Shown one piece after another: positions 17,185 to 24,988 of a stretch of DNA of 64,000 nucleotides (within the stretch, counting starts at the first letter, position 1; each line of letters starts with the position of its first letter). A model generated the notes under the pieces. It saw nothing but the letters and a program-made list of their open reading frames with translations. It was not told the DNA's origin and searched no databases. A program made the position numbers and the translations under genes. Source of the DNA: a bacterium (GTDB taxonomy: Bacteria > Spirochaetota > Leptospiria > Leptospirales > Leptonemataceae). The stretch covers positions 186,001 through 250,000 of the forward strand of contig JANSYA010000005.1 in NCBI GenBank assembly GCA_024742665.1. The letters are read 5' to 3'.

Positions 17185-18312
17185 TTGAAACTCCGGTCGC
17201 TGCACCTCAAGAATTTTCGCACGTACGAATCGCTCGATCTGAGCTTTTCGTCGCGACTCTCGTTTTTGACCGGCCCGAACGCGAACGGGAAAACGAATAT
17301 TCTCGAAGCGATCGGTATGCTTTCCCTGGGCAAATCTTTTCGCGGATCCACCGACGAAGATATGGTCCGCCGCGGCGAGTCCGGATATTATGTCGAGTGC
17401 CGCTACGAAAAGGACGGCCAGGAATTCGAAATCAATCTGGGCGTCGACTATAGCGGCAATAAAACCCGGCGTCGCATCAAATTGAACGGCAAGCAGTTGC
17501 CGGGCCGCTCCGCGCTGATCGGTCAGATCATCAGCGTGATCTTCAGTCCGCAGGATATTATGATCGCGGAGGGCGGTCCTTCGTATCGCCGGCGCTTTCT
17601 CGATATGGTTTTGAGCTATCAGAACCAGGACTATCTCAAGCAGCTCTTGCAATACAACCGGGCCTTAAGGCAACGCAATACGATCTTAAAGAAAATGAAG
17701 TCGGGCAAAGCACGCCTGGATCAACTGCAGGCCTGGGACGGTCCGATCGTAGACTATGCCACCCGGATTACGAAAGCGCGTCAGGAATTTGTGCGCGAAT
17801 TTGAAAGTATCTTTCAGGACGCCCTGGGACGCATCTCCGGCGATCGCGACGAACTGAGTATGCGTCTCGGCTATACGTCCGATCTCGAAGAAAACGACTT
17901 CGCCGCCGCTCTGAAAAAGTACGCTACTCGCGACGCGGCGATCGGCTATACCAGCGTCGGACCGCACCGGCAGAATCTTTTGTTCGAACGCGAGGGTCTG
18001 GATATAATGCGTTTCGGCAGCCAGGGCCAGAAGCGCAGCCTGGTGCTCGCTCTGCGCATCGCTCAGTTTTCCTTTCTTGAGAAGAGCCTGCGTCTGGCGC
18101 CGGTGCTCTTAATTGACGACGTAATTCGCGAGCTCGACGCCCGCCGCCGGGCCGCTTTTGTGGAACTGCTCAAAGAGTGCGGGCAGGCGATCTTTACGAC
18201 CCCCGATCTGGACGGCCTGGACGCGCATCCTGAGCTGCGAAAAGACATCTCCGTCTTTCACGTCGCATCTCCGGGGCGGATAGAAGCCCGCGATCTCGAC
18301 GCCTCAAACTGA
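17185..18312 (+). CDS. recF: DNA replication and repair protein RecF
   Basis: The 375-residue SMC-like ATPase has Walker A GPNANGKTN (30-38), the YRRRFLDMVLS segment, the signature-like FGSQGQKRSLVLALR and Walker B VLLIDDVIRELD. It loads RecA at gaps with RecO and RecR. The start is TTG 17185, yielding KLRSLHLKNFRTYESL, which matches the family N-terminus; no ATG is available there. It follows dnaN by about 55 bp. The gene that usually comes next, gyrB, is absent from the window. Confidence 0.96.
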   Translation: MKLRSLHLKNFRTYESLDLSFSSRLSFLTGPNANGKTNILEAIGMLSLGKSFRGSTDEDMVRRGESGYYVECRYEKDGQEFEINLGVDYSGNKTRRRIKLNGKQLPGRSALIGQIISVIFSPQDIMIAEGGPSYRRRFLDMVLSYQNQDYLKQLLQYNRALRQRNTILKKMKSGKARLDQLQAWDGPIVDYATRITKARQEFVREFESIFQDALGRISGDRDELSMRLGYTSDLEENDFAAALKKYATRDAAIGYTSVGPHRQNLLFEREGLDIMRFGSQGQKRSLVLALRIAQFSFLEKSLRLAPVLLIDDVIRELDARRRAAFVELLKECGQAIFTTPDLDGLDAHPELRKDISVFHVASPGRIEARDLDASN

Positions 18313-18380
18313 AAAAAGGATCTGAAAAAGTCCCGGGCGCGGTCATATGCTCAATCCCCCGTTCCGATGATAGGAATGTC

Positions 18381-18408
18381 TTGTTTTTCCGGGCCGGGAC
18401 TGTATAAT
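18381..18408 (+). promoter_or_regulatory. Probable sigma-70 promoter before the DUF721 gene
   Basis: TTGTTT (18381-18386) and a perfect TATAAT (18403-18408) are spaced by 16 bp. A transcript would start near 18415, giving a leader of about 70 nt before the DUF721 start. This suggests that the DUF721/zinc-ribbon genes can be transcribed independently of recF. Confidence 0.5.
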
Positions 18409-18485
18409 CCAGGCATGGCGGCGGTCGCCGATAATCGCGGAATCGGTGCGTATCGAATTCGCGGCGATCGTCCGTGTAGAAAAAA

Positions 18486-18938
18486 ATGAAAGCAGGCAAA
18501 CAGACGCGTGGCTCCGGGGGATCCGAACAAAATCCTGAACTGGAAGCGGAAATCATCGCGGCGGTGTTCGGCGAGCTGGGTCCGGAACTTCAGGAGCAGC
18601 GAGTGCTTGCGAAGTGCCAGGCCCTGTGGCCGGAACTCGCGGGCACGCTGAGCAAGCATAGCTATCCGGTGCGAGTGCGAGGCGATCGCCTGGAAGTGAT
18701 GATCGAAAAGGCGGTTTATCGTCAGGAGTTTCAGCTGCTTTCGCGCGAGATACTCAAGCGCGTGAACGCGGCCACCGGCGCGCGCATGAAACGGGTGAAA
18801 GTAGATCCCGGCCGCATTGAGTGGCAGTCGGCGAAAGAATTTCAGGAGGATCCGTACCGGCCGCAGCTGCGCAAAGATCCCGCGGAGTTCAACGAGGGAC
18901 AGCGGACGCTGCTGGACGGTCTCGAAGAAATACTATGA
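18486..18938 (+). CDS. DUF721 (DciA-like) protein
   Basis: The 150-residue protein has the DUF721 core: a helical N-terminus, ALWPELAGTLSKHSYPVRVRGDRLEVMIEKAVYRQEF, then a helix with LLSREILKRVN. In other bacteria this family includes DciA, the replicative helicase loader or recruiter, and members very often lie near recF and gyrB as here. The last 40 residues are a charged, probably disordered tail. The stop codon overlaps the start of the next gene (atga), so the two are translationally coupled. Confidence 0.85.
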   Translation: MKAGKQTRGSGGSEQNPELEAEIIAAVFGELGPELQEQRVLAKCQALWPELAGTLSKHSYPVRVRGDRLEVMIEKAVYRQEFQLLSREILKRVNAATGARMKRVKVDPGRIEWQSAKEFQEDPYRPQLRKDPAEFNEGQRTLLDGLEEIL

Positions 18939-19285
18939 TGACTTTTGTATCATTAATCGGTCTGGGTATCGCGGCGGTTGTTTTCCTGAACCTGCTGCAG
19001 GCGAAAGATAGCGTCGAACGCATCGGCAAAGAACCGGCGCCGCGGGTGAAGCTCGGTTCCCAGGACGCGGCCGACTTAAAAGATCGCGCGCGCATGCGGC
19101 GCATCTGTCCGGTGTGTCGCACGGGACTTGCAACAGAAGAGTATTTGATCTGCGCGATGGAGCCGGAAGATCCGGGTTCCGCCCGCCGCAAACGGCAGGT
19201 TCAAATTTACGGTTGCGTGCACTGCTTCGCGACGGACGGAATCAATCTCGCGAAGTATGAGAAGATCAAGGACCTGGAAGTTTGA
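18935..19285 (+). CDS. Small membrane-anchored zinc-ribbon protein
   Basis: The 116-residue protein starts MMTFVSLIGLGIAAVVFLNLLQ, a single N-terminal membrane helix. A soluble part follows with CPVC (about residue 57), a downstream Cys (LICAME) and GCVHCF (about 94), a spacing suitable for a zinc ribbon. I do not recognise a named family. The ATG at 18935 overlaps the DUF721 stop; the frame continues upstream only as a shadow of that gene. Coupling to a probable helicase loader next to the origin raises the possibility of a replication or membrane-anchoring role, but that is speculative. Confidence 0.7.
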   Translation: MMTFVSLIGLGIAAVVFLNLLQAKDSVERIGKEPAPRVKLGSQDAADLKDRARMRRICPVCRTGLATEEYLICAMEPEDPGSARRKRQVQIYGCVHCFATDGINLAKYEKIKDLEV

Positions 19286-19331
19286 TCGGAAATTTAGTTG
19301 GAAGTCCGAATTGAAATCTGATTCTGCGACG

Positions 19332-19850
19332 GTGAGTCGCATTCATAAATCCGCCGCCCTGGGACTCGCGTTTTTGACGAGTGCATTGATGTTCGCCTGC
19401 CAGTCCGGCGCCGCCCGCGGGGAAAACAGCGGAGACCCGGCCTTCGCTTATACCTGTCGTCTGGCGGGGAAACAAGCCTCCGCGAACGATCCGGTCTTCG
19501 CTCGCATCAACGCAATCCGCAAGAATCGCGGCGCCGCGCCTCTGTTTTACGATCGCGATCTGGCCCGGGCGGCGCAGACGCACGCGGTCGGCATAGCCCG
19601 GGCGGGCCGACTGGATCATCGCGACGGTCCCAGTGAGCGTCTGCGCAAGAACGGCCTGGTTCGCAGATACGTCGCCGAGAATCTCGCGCGCTTTGAACAT
19701 ATCGCCGCGCCGCGAGATTATGTCGTGCGCTACTGGACTGCCGGCGAACCCGAGTTTTCGAATCTAATTTCCCGACGCTATTTGCGGGTGGGCTTCGGCC
19801 TCAAAGCGACGGCGTCGCACTGCTACGCCGTTTTGATTTTGACGGAATAG
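19332..19850 (+). CDS. CAP/SCP-domain secreted or lipoprotein
   Basis: The product has a signal sequence (KSAALGLAFLTSALMFAC) whose Cys may be lipidated under the relaxed spirochaete rule. A bacterial CAP (SCP/PR-1) domain follows: FARINAIRKNRGAAPLFYDRDLARAAQTHA, GRLDHRDG and AENLAR. The domain is found in extracellular proteins of varied function. The start is uncertain: GTG 19332 puts the signal peptide at the N-terminus, while ATG 19257 would add 25 hydrophilic residues and overlap the previous gene. No strong ribosome-binding site decides between them. Confidence 0.72.
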   Translation: MSRIHKSAALGLAFLTSALMFACQSGAARGENSGDPAFAYTCRLAGKQASANDPVFARINAIRKNRGAAPLFYDRDLARAAQTHAVGIARAGRLDHRDGPSERLRKNGLVRRYVAENLARFEHIAAPRDYVVRYWTAGEPEFSNLISRRYLRVGFGLKATASHCYAVLILTE

Positions 19851-19851
19851 T

Positions 19852-19885
19852 CCCGGGTCCGGGTCCGGGTCCGGGGATCCGGATA
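19852..19885. repeat. Short GGGTCC tandem repeat with palindrome
   Basis: Directly after the CAP-domain gene the hexamer GGGTCC is repeated three times (about 19855-19872). A palindromic stretch, ggggat...atcccc, follows. The block could form a stable hairpin and act as a transcript end, but no U-run follows. Confidence 0.4.
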
Positions 19886-20048
19886 TCCCCAGCAGCCGGG
19901 AATTTGTGGGGTGAATTTAATAAAAAGGAGTGATGGTTTTCCGCCAGAAAGAATCGGTATCCTTTTTTTGAACAGCGACGGGCTTCGATGCTTCGTCTAA
20001 AGCAATCATACGCGTTTCAAAGACGCGCACTAAAGTAGAGCAAGAGTT

Positions 20049-20948
20049 ATGGCCAGGGATGTATCAGAACTAAGTCCGGAGGATCTGCAGAAGGTCCAGA
20101 ACGCGTTGCGCGCGCTGATGAGCGAGTTGAGTTCTCGCAAAGCGGTCGGGGGCGGAACGGGCTCCATACCGGACGAAGACATCGTCCTGCAGTCTCTGGC
20201 TCACCCGGAGCGCGGCGACGTTTTGATCAGCGTAATTCGCGAACCAAACGGCCGCCTGCAGATTTTTCTTTCGAATCGTCGCGACCAGGACAATCCCTTC
20301 GCTGTAATGGACCAGGCCATGCTGCGGGACTTTCCCGGCCGCCGTCCCCTGAGCGGTCGCGGACAATTGAAAGAAGGCGAGTACGCTCTCTTTTTGATTA
20401 CGGCCCAGGACCGGGATCTGCTGCGAACGAGCAAAAACGATGCTGTCGAAGGCTATTCGGCGCGCTTCCAGTTGCATTCCAATCCGGCCTTCGCGCCCAA
20501 GCAGGCCGATGACTTAAAATTCAAACCGCTGGCGCAGTGCGATCTGGACGAAAAGTGGCAGATTTATAAAAAGGCGTGGCCCGGCGACGACCGTCCGGCG
20601 ATGATCGAGCAGGAGCTGCTCAGCTTTCCGATTACCGTGGCGCGCTATAAGCAGGCGCAGAAGAGCGAAATGATCGCGCTGCCCCCTGAGAAGTACAAAG
20701 AACGCATCGGCCAGCTGATTCGCGACGTATATCCCGGCGGGATTCGCATGTCTCTGCGGCGTGACTTTCCCGACGAACATCGTCAACGCCTGCAGCAGGT
20801 TCGCACGCTGCTTTCGGGACTGGCCCAGACGATCGCCGGTAAAATCTTTCCGCAAAATCCGAAAGATCTGAATCGGCATCTGGACGAGCTCGTCGACTTT
20901 CTGAAAGACATCGTCGAGAACGATCCCGAGCTTTCGCACTTCACCTGA
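20049..20948 (+). CDS. Uncharacterised cytosolic protein
   Basis: I do not recognise this 299-residue protein. It starts MARDVSELSPEDLQKVQNAL, probably a helix, and has a mixed alpha/beta middle with strands such as DVLISVIREP and GRLQIFLSNRR. The C-terminus (about 230-299) is helix-rich. There is no signal peptide or membrane segment. It has coherent codon use and a plausible hydrophobic pattern throughout, so it is a real gene. Its last codons overlap the convergent EEP-family gene by 8 bp. Confidence 0.7.
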   Translation: MARDVSELSPEDLQKVQNALRALMSELSSRKAVGGGTGSIPDEDIVLQSLAHPERGDVLISVIREPNGRLQIFLSNRRDQDNPFAVMDQAMLRDFPGRRPLSGRGQLKEGEYALFLITAQDRDLLRTSKNDAVEGYSARFQLHSNPAFAPKQADDLKFKPLAQCDLDEKWQIYKKAWPGDDRPAMIEQELLSFPITVARYKQAQKSEMIALPPEKYKERIGQLIRDVYPGGIRMSLRRDFPDEHRQRLQQVRTLLSGLAQTIAGKIFPQNPKDLNRHLDELVDFLKDIVENDPELSHFT

Positions 20949-21669
20949 GTTTGAGCACGGCCGTCAGCGGCAGATGATCCGAAGCGATTTTCGTTTCCGG
21001 GTCGACGATCACTTTGTGTTCGGAAACCGCGAGTCGGTCGTTGTAAAAGATCTTGTCCAGTCGCAGCAGCGGCCGCATGGATCTCGGAGTAAACGACGGG
21101 AAGGTATGATGTCCCGCCTGGCCGCCGACCGAGTCGTGAAAGCCCGCCGATTCCATTACCGGCGTTAGCTTGTGATTGTGGTCGTTCGTATCGCCCAGGA
21201 TCACCTGCGGTAGATGTTTGAGCGCTGTCAGGGAATGCGAATTCAGCATGCGCTTGATTTGAAACATGCGCTCGAAGGCCGCCAGGCCCAGGTGAATATT
21301 AAAGATCACCAGCTCCTTTTTTTTGGGCAGGCTGATATGGGTGATTAAACAGCCCCGGCGCTTCTTGATGCTCCAGGTGATATTCATATTGCGGCTGCCG
21401 ATGATTGGATAGCGCGAAAGCGTGGCATTGCCGTATGATCCCCGGCTGAGCTTCACGTTCAGGCCAAGCACATAGTGCATGCCCAGGGCCTCCGCCAGAA
21501 CCTGCGCCAGGTCTTCGTTACTGGAGCGCGGCACGCCTTGGTCCACTTCCTGTAAGGCGATGAAATCGGCGTCTTGCTTCTGCAAAATTTCGACGATGCG
21601 TTCGGGCCTGTACTTACGATCGTTGCCGATCGCTTTGTGGATGTTGTAGGTTACGAATTTAAGCTCCAT
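20941..21669 (-). CDS. Endonuclease/exonuclease/phosphatase (EEP) family protein
   Basis: The 242-residue protein has all EEP motifs: FVTYNIHK, IALQEVD (metal-binding Glu), ILGDTNDHNH (catalytic Asp and Asn) and ASDHLPL (Asp-His). The family includes nucleases and phospho-diesterases/phosphatases acting on nucleic acids or phosphoinositide-like lipids. The substrate cannot be predicted. No export signal is seen, so it should act in the cytosol. The extreme 3' end overlaps the convergent gene by 8 bp. Confidence 0.85.
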   Translation of the reverse strand: MELKFVTYNIHKAIGNDRKYRPERIVEILQKQDADFIALQEVDQGVPRSSNEDLAQVLAEALGMHYVLGLNVKLSRGSYGNATLSRYPIIGSRNMNITWSIKKRRGCLITHISLPKKKELVIFNIHLGLAAFERMFQIKRMLNSHSLTALKHLPQVILGDTNDHNHKLTPVMESAGFHDSVGGQAGHHTFPSFTPRSMRPLLRLDKIFYNDRLAVSEHKVIVDPETKIASDHLPLTAVLKLR

Positions 21670-21819
21670 ATAGATTCAGGAGAGCGAGGCGCGTAAATCA
21701 AGCGCTGTTAGCGAAGCGACTCTTCAAAACCGTTCCGACGGTCATAAGGCCGGTCAAGGTTTTTTCGCTTGCGGTGTCCGAGAGAGGCCCGCAAATCAGG
21801 CCTTCGCGCAGGCCTATTT

Positions 21820-22890
21820 ATGAATATCAAAGTATCCGAAATATTTCAGAGTTTTCAGTCTACCGGAGCGCTCGGCGAAATGCGCGGCGATGACCGCGAG
21901 GTCAGCGGAATCGCGCCCGTGGCTGAGGCCGGACCCGGCGACCTCGTTTTCGCGGCGAATAAAGACTATCTGGCCCAGGCCCTTGAAAAATCGCCTGCGG
22001 CGATTGTGACGACGGCGAAGCTCGCAGACTCGCCGGCATTCGAAAAGTCTCTAAAAGATTCTTCGGCGGCAGTGTTAATCAGTCCCAACGTCGAGCTGGC
22101 TCACGCCTGGCTGAAGCAGAAGTACATGGATCGCGGCTTTCATGATTCCGAGTGGGGTCAGGTGCACGAGTCGGCGGTCGTGCATGAAAGTGTCAGGGTC
22201 CCCGCGTCCTGCGTGATCGGACCGCTGGCCGTGATCGGCAAAGATGTAAAACTCGGCGAAAACTCCGTGATTCTCGCGCGGGCGGTCGTCGAGCACGAAG
22301 CCGAGATCGGCGAAAACACGGTGATCCATCCCGGCGCGGTTATCGGCTATCGCTGCGTGATCGGTGCGAACTGCATTATCAAGGCGAACACTGTGATCGG
22401 CTCCGAGGGTTTCGGTTTCGCTCAGGACGAAAAGCGCAAGCACCATCGCATTCCCCAGACCGGTCGTGTTGTCATCGGCGACCGGGTCGTGGTCGGCGCT
22501 CTGAATACCATCGACCGGGCGGCGTACGGCGAAACCGTCATCGGTGCCGGCACTATTTTCGATAATATCAACCACATCGCGCATAATGTACAGCTCGGCG
22601 AAGACTGCATCATCGTCGCCATGACCGGCGTCGCGGGTTCGACGAAGGTCGGCGATCGCGTAATTTTCAGCGGCCAGACCGGCGTGCTCGATCATCTGAA
22701 CATCGCCAGCGATTCGGTGTTCCTGCATCGCGCGGGGATTTCCTGGGACGTGGACAAGCCCGGCGTGTACGGCTGGTTTCCGCTGGTGCCGATTCACGAT
22801 TATCTGAAGATCTCGGCCGTATTGAAAAAGCTTCCCGATCTCAAAAAGGCTGTCGGTCGACTTACGAAGAAGCTCGGAGCCGACGCCTGA
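21820..22890 (+). CDS. lpxD: UDP-3-O-acylglucosamine N-acyltransferase LpxD
   Basis: The 356-residue protein has an N-terminal LpxD domain (SGIAPVAEAGPGDLVFAANKDY), many left-handed beta-helix hexapeptides, VIGSEGFGFAQ and the catalytic NHIAHNV with His252/His255 (E. coli His239 equivalent in IAHN). It adds the second acyl chain in lipid A synthesis and so shows that the host makes lipopolysaccharide. I chose ATG 21820 (MNIKVSEIF) because the 17 residues before it do not resemble the family. The other lpx genes are not in the window. Confidence 0.94.
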   Translation: MNIKVSEIFQSFQSTGALGEMRGDDREVSGIAPVAEAGPGDLVFAANKDYLAQALEKSPAAIVTTAKLADSPAFEKSLKDSSAAVLISPNVELAHAWLKQKYMDRGFHDSEWGQVHESAVVHESVRVPASCVIGPLAVIGKDVKLGENSVILARAVVEHEAEIGENTVIHPGAVIGYRCVIGANCIIKANTVIGSEGFGFAQDEKRKHHRIPQTGRVVIGDRVVVGALNTIDRAAYGETVIGAGTIFDNINHIAHNVQLGEDCIIVAMTGVAGSTKVGDRVIFSGQTGVLDHLNIASDSVFLHRAGISWDVDKPGVYGWFPLVPIHDYLKISAVLKKLPDLKKAVGRLTKKLGADA

Positions 22891-22954
22891 AATTTTGGAT
22901 TGCCAGAAGACAGCGTACTTTCAGACAAGTTACTGAGTCAGGAGAAGCGCCAAA

Positions 22955-23248
22955 ATGCCGTATACAATTGTAGAACCCTGTGTGGGAGTTTGTGACACCG
23001 CCTGTGTGGAAGTATGTCCCGTGGACTGCATCCACCCGACCAAAGAAGAATGGTCCGACAAAGGCTTCGAAGAAGGCAAACTGGAAGGCAAGCAGCTCTT
23101 CATCGACCCCGAAGAGTGCATCGACTGCGGCGCCTGCGAACCCGTCTGCCCCGTGCAGGCGATTTTCGCGGAAGACGAAGTTCCCGACAAGTGGAAGGAC
23201 TTCATCGCCAAGAACTACGAATACTACGGCCAGACCTTCAGCGGCTGA
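22955..23248 (+). CDS. Dicluster ferredoxin (7Fe/8Fe type)
   Basis: The 97-residue ferredoxin has a first cysteine group C9, C13, C17, C21 with extra C25 ([17 protein letters not shown]) and a second group C55, C58, C61, C65 ([11 protein letters not shown]). An insertion of charged residues separates the groups. It should carry two iron-sulphur clusters and act as a soluble low-potential electron carrier. The C9-x3-C13 spacing differs from the CxxC of standard FdxA, so the first cluster could be 3Fe or 4Fe. It is preceded by caggagaag, a strong ribosome-binding site. Confidence 0.9.
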   Translation: MPYTIVEPCVGVCDTACVEVCPVDCIHPTKEEWSDKGFEEGKLEGKQLFIDPEECIDCGACEPVCPVQAIFAEDEVPDKWKDFIAKNYEYYGQTFSG

Positions 23249-23282
23249 GCCCTGCGTCTCGGTTCGATTGGGATTGCAGATT

Positions 23283-23621
23283 TTACCAGCTCTGGAATTG
23301 CAGTCCCGGTAGCACTCGTTCCCAATCGAAAAACTCCGGCAGGTTTTCGAAAAGCCGCGCCGCTTCTTCCGCCGTAAAACGGCCTCCGTACGATCCCCCG
23401 CGCTCCGGATCCGGAATCTCGAACCAGTAACGTTTGTGTTCCGGCTGATAGATGACCTGGAGCGTCGCTTCGCGCTCGTCGATCATTCCCAGGAAATCCT
23501 CGTCGCTTTCTCCGAGTCGCTGAAACAGGCGAAAGAGTTCAGGCGCTTCCAGCCGGAGATTCGCTTCAGGCAGGACCTCTTCGTCGGTTTCCGGGAAATA
23601 ATAAAAGGCTCTATGCTGCAT
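23283..23621 (-). CDS. Small acidic protein, unknown function
   Basis: I do not recognise this 112-residue acidic protein. It begins MQHRAFYYFPETDEEV and contains a probable beta hairpin (TLQVIYQPEHKRYWFEIPD) followed by a helix (TAEEAARLFENLPEFF). It has no membrane or signal segment. The sequence looks like a folded small domain rather than a chance frame. It stands alone between the ferredoxin gene and the tRNAs. Confidence 0.6.
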   Translation of the reverse strand: MQHRAFYYFPETDEEVLPEANLRLEAPELFRLFQRLGESDEDFLGMIDEREATLQVIYQPEHKRYWFEIPDPERGGSYGGRFTAEEAARLFENLPEFFDWERVLPGLQFQSW

Positions 23622-23839
23622 GTTTCTGAGACCGTTTCGCTCCGATTTTTCCGACCTCTTTCAATGCGTCGGTTGAGCCTTTAGACGATCGCTCGACGAA
23701 ATCCGGCGTGCTTATTTCAAACGACATAAGGTCGGTCGTGGAGAGCGGTCTCGACTTTTTTCGCCGATTCGCGAGCTCTTCCGGGCAGAATTGCGGCATA
23801 ATAGTTGACAGTCCCCCTCTTCTGAAAGGTGTTGATGGA

Positions 23840-23927
23840 GGAGGGATGTCCGAGCGGTTTAAGGAGGCGGTCTTGAAAACCGTTGTGCAGCAATGTACCG
23901 TGGGTTCGAATCCCACTCTCTCCGCCA
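23840..23927 (+). tRNA. tRNA-Ser (anticodon TGA)
   Basis: An 88-nt tRNA has acceptor GGAGGGA paired with TCTCTCC, the anticodon loop CTTGAAA (anticodon TGA), a long variable arm typical of serine tRNAs, and the T arm GTGGG-TTCGAAT-CCCAC. The 3' CCA is encoded. It is followed 14 bp later by a second serine tRNA. Confidence 0.96.
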
Positions 23928-23941
23928 TTTTTGGCTGAACC

Positions 23942-24031
23942 GGAGAAGTGCCCGAGAGGCTGAAGGGAGCAGTTTGCTAAACTGTCGTGCGCGTAAGTGT
24001 ACCGCGGGTTCGAATCCCGCCTTCTCCGCCA
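23942..24031 (+). tRNA. tRNA-Ser (anticodon GCT)
   Basis: A 90-nt tRNA has acceptor GGAGAAG paired with CTTCTCC, the anticodon loop TTGCTAA (anticodon GCT), a long variable arm, the T loop TTCGAAT and an encoded CCA. With its upstream neighbour it covers UCN (via TGA) and AGC/AGU codons. It is probably co-transcribed with the first tRNA. Confidence 0.96.
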
Positions 24032-24044
24032 GGTTCTAACACCT

Positions 24045-24488
24045 ATGTCCGATAAAATCCGGGATATTCATTCCAGGTTGATGAACAACCTGCACGGCGG
24101 AGATCAGATCTCTGCGGCCATCGGTTACGTACCGCTGTTCGGCTGGATTCTGCCCTATCTATTCAAAAAGGACGACGAGTTCTGTCGCTTTCACGGCGAA
24201 CAGGCCATGAAGCTCAACGTCACCATCGTTGTATTTTATTTCGCCATCTGGGTGATCGAACACTTTCCCCTGACGGCAATCCTCTTCGGCTACGACGCCG
24301 TGTTTCACCCCATCACCCGTTCGCTCTGGCTGGTCGGCGCGATCGGCTATCTCGCTATTTCGGCCATTGGCGCTTTCAAAGCCCTGGCCGAAGAAAAGTG
24401 GGAGATTCCGTACCTGATGAAGTACATCGACGAAGTCTTCGATATGATTCAGTCGGACAAGAACGAGAAGAAAAGCGGGAAAGAGTAA
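24045..24488 (+). CDS. DUF4870-like small membrane protein
   Basis: The 147-residue protein begins MSDKIRDIHSRLMNNLHGGDQISAAIGYVPLFGWILPYLF. It has the DUF4870-like mark of a polar GEQAMKLN helix after the first membrane segment (RFHGEQAMKLN) and about three transmembrane helices. The function of this group is unknown. I chose ATG 24045 because the longer frame runs back into the tRNA gene. The following gene encodes a similar but diverged protein, so the two probably act together. Confidence 0.75.
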   Translation: MSDKIRDIHSRLMNNLHGGDQISAAIGYVPLFGWILPYLFKKDDEFCRFHGEQAMKLNVTIVVFYFAIWVIEHFPLTAILFGYDAVFHPITRSLWLVGAIGYLAISAIGAFKALAEEKWEIPYLMKYIDEVFDMIQSDKNEKKSGKE

Positions 24489-24501
24489 TTTCCGGATCCC
24501 G

Positions 24502-24918
24502 ATGACTCTGTCCGATCTGAAGCTTTCAGCCGTTCCGGCTCGCATTCGCGCGGCTCTTTATAGTCTGCCTCTGTTTATCGGCTGGATTGTGCCTTTAACC
24601 TGGGAAGACGATGCGCGCATGATCCAGGCCGGCCGCCGCGCCCTGGCCATGCTCCTGCTGTATGCCGCGGGAATCTTCGCGACCTATTTGCTGTCGGGTT
24701 TGATTCAGCTCTTCGTCGCAGATCCGGGCTACGTCGTTTCGCTGATCTTTTTTATTCTGCGCACGCTCTTCGGCCTGGTCTACGTATTCGCTTCGCTCTG
24801 GCTCGCCTATCTGGAATTCGCCCGCGGCGATGCGGGGAGCGACGCCGGCGCCGGAAATCCCGTTCTGGAATTTCTGGACCGGGTTGCGAATCGTTTCGAG
24901 AAACTGGTCAGCCGTTAA
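24502..24918 (+). CDS. Small membrane protein, diverged paralogue of its neighbour
   Basis: The 138-residue protein has a first hydrophobic segment LYSLPLFIGWIVPL that echoes PLFGWILPYLF of the upstream gene, followed by the polar ARMIQAGRRALAM helix in the place of the upstream EQAMKL helix. Two more membrane segments lie at about 60-75 and 80-105. I infer an old tandem duplication. The gap to the upstream gene is 13 bp, so one transcript is likely. The stop lies in a threefold GCCGTTAA repeat. Confidence 0.68.
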   Translation: MTLSDLKLSAVPARIRAALYSLPLFIGWIVPLTWEDDARMIQAGRRALAMLLLYAAGIFATYLLSGLIQLFVADPGYVVSLIFFILRTLFGLVYVFASLWLAYLEFARGDAGSDAGAGNPVLEFLDRVANRFEKLVSR

Positions 24919-24938
24919 GCCGTTAAGCCGTTAAGCGC
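24912..24938. repeat. Threefold 9-bp GCCGTTAAG tandem repeat
   Basis: The unit gccgttaag occurs three times in tandem, the first overlapping the stop codon of the membrane protein gene. It is short and could arise by slippage. I see no gene or terminator in the following 50 bp. Confidence 0.6.
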
Positions 24939-24988
24939 CTGCTCGGGCTACTCCGCAAGAGGCCTGCGTTTCGGTTTCAGGAGAATTG

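Noticed and set aside
24912-24938. The GCCGTTAAG repeat as a regulatory array
   Set aside because: Three short units overlapping a stop codon are explained by slippage and no promoter is nearby.
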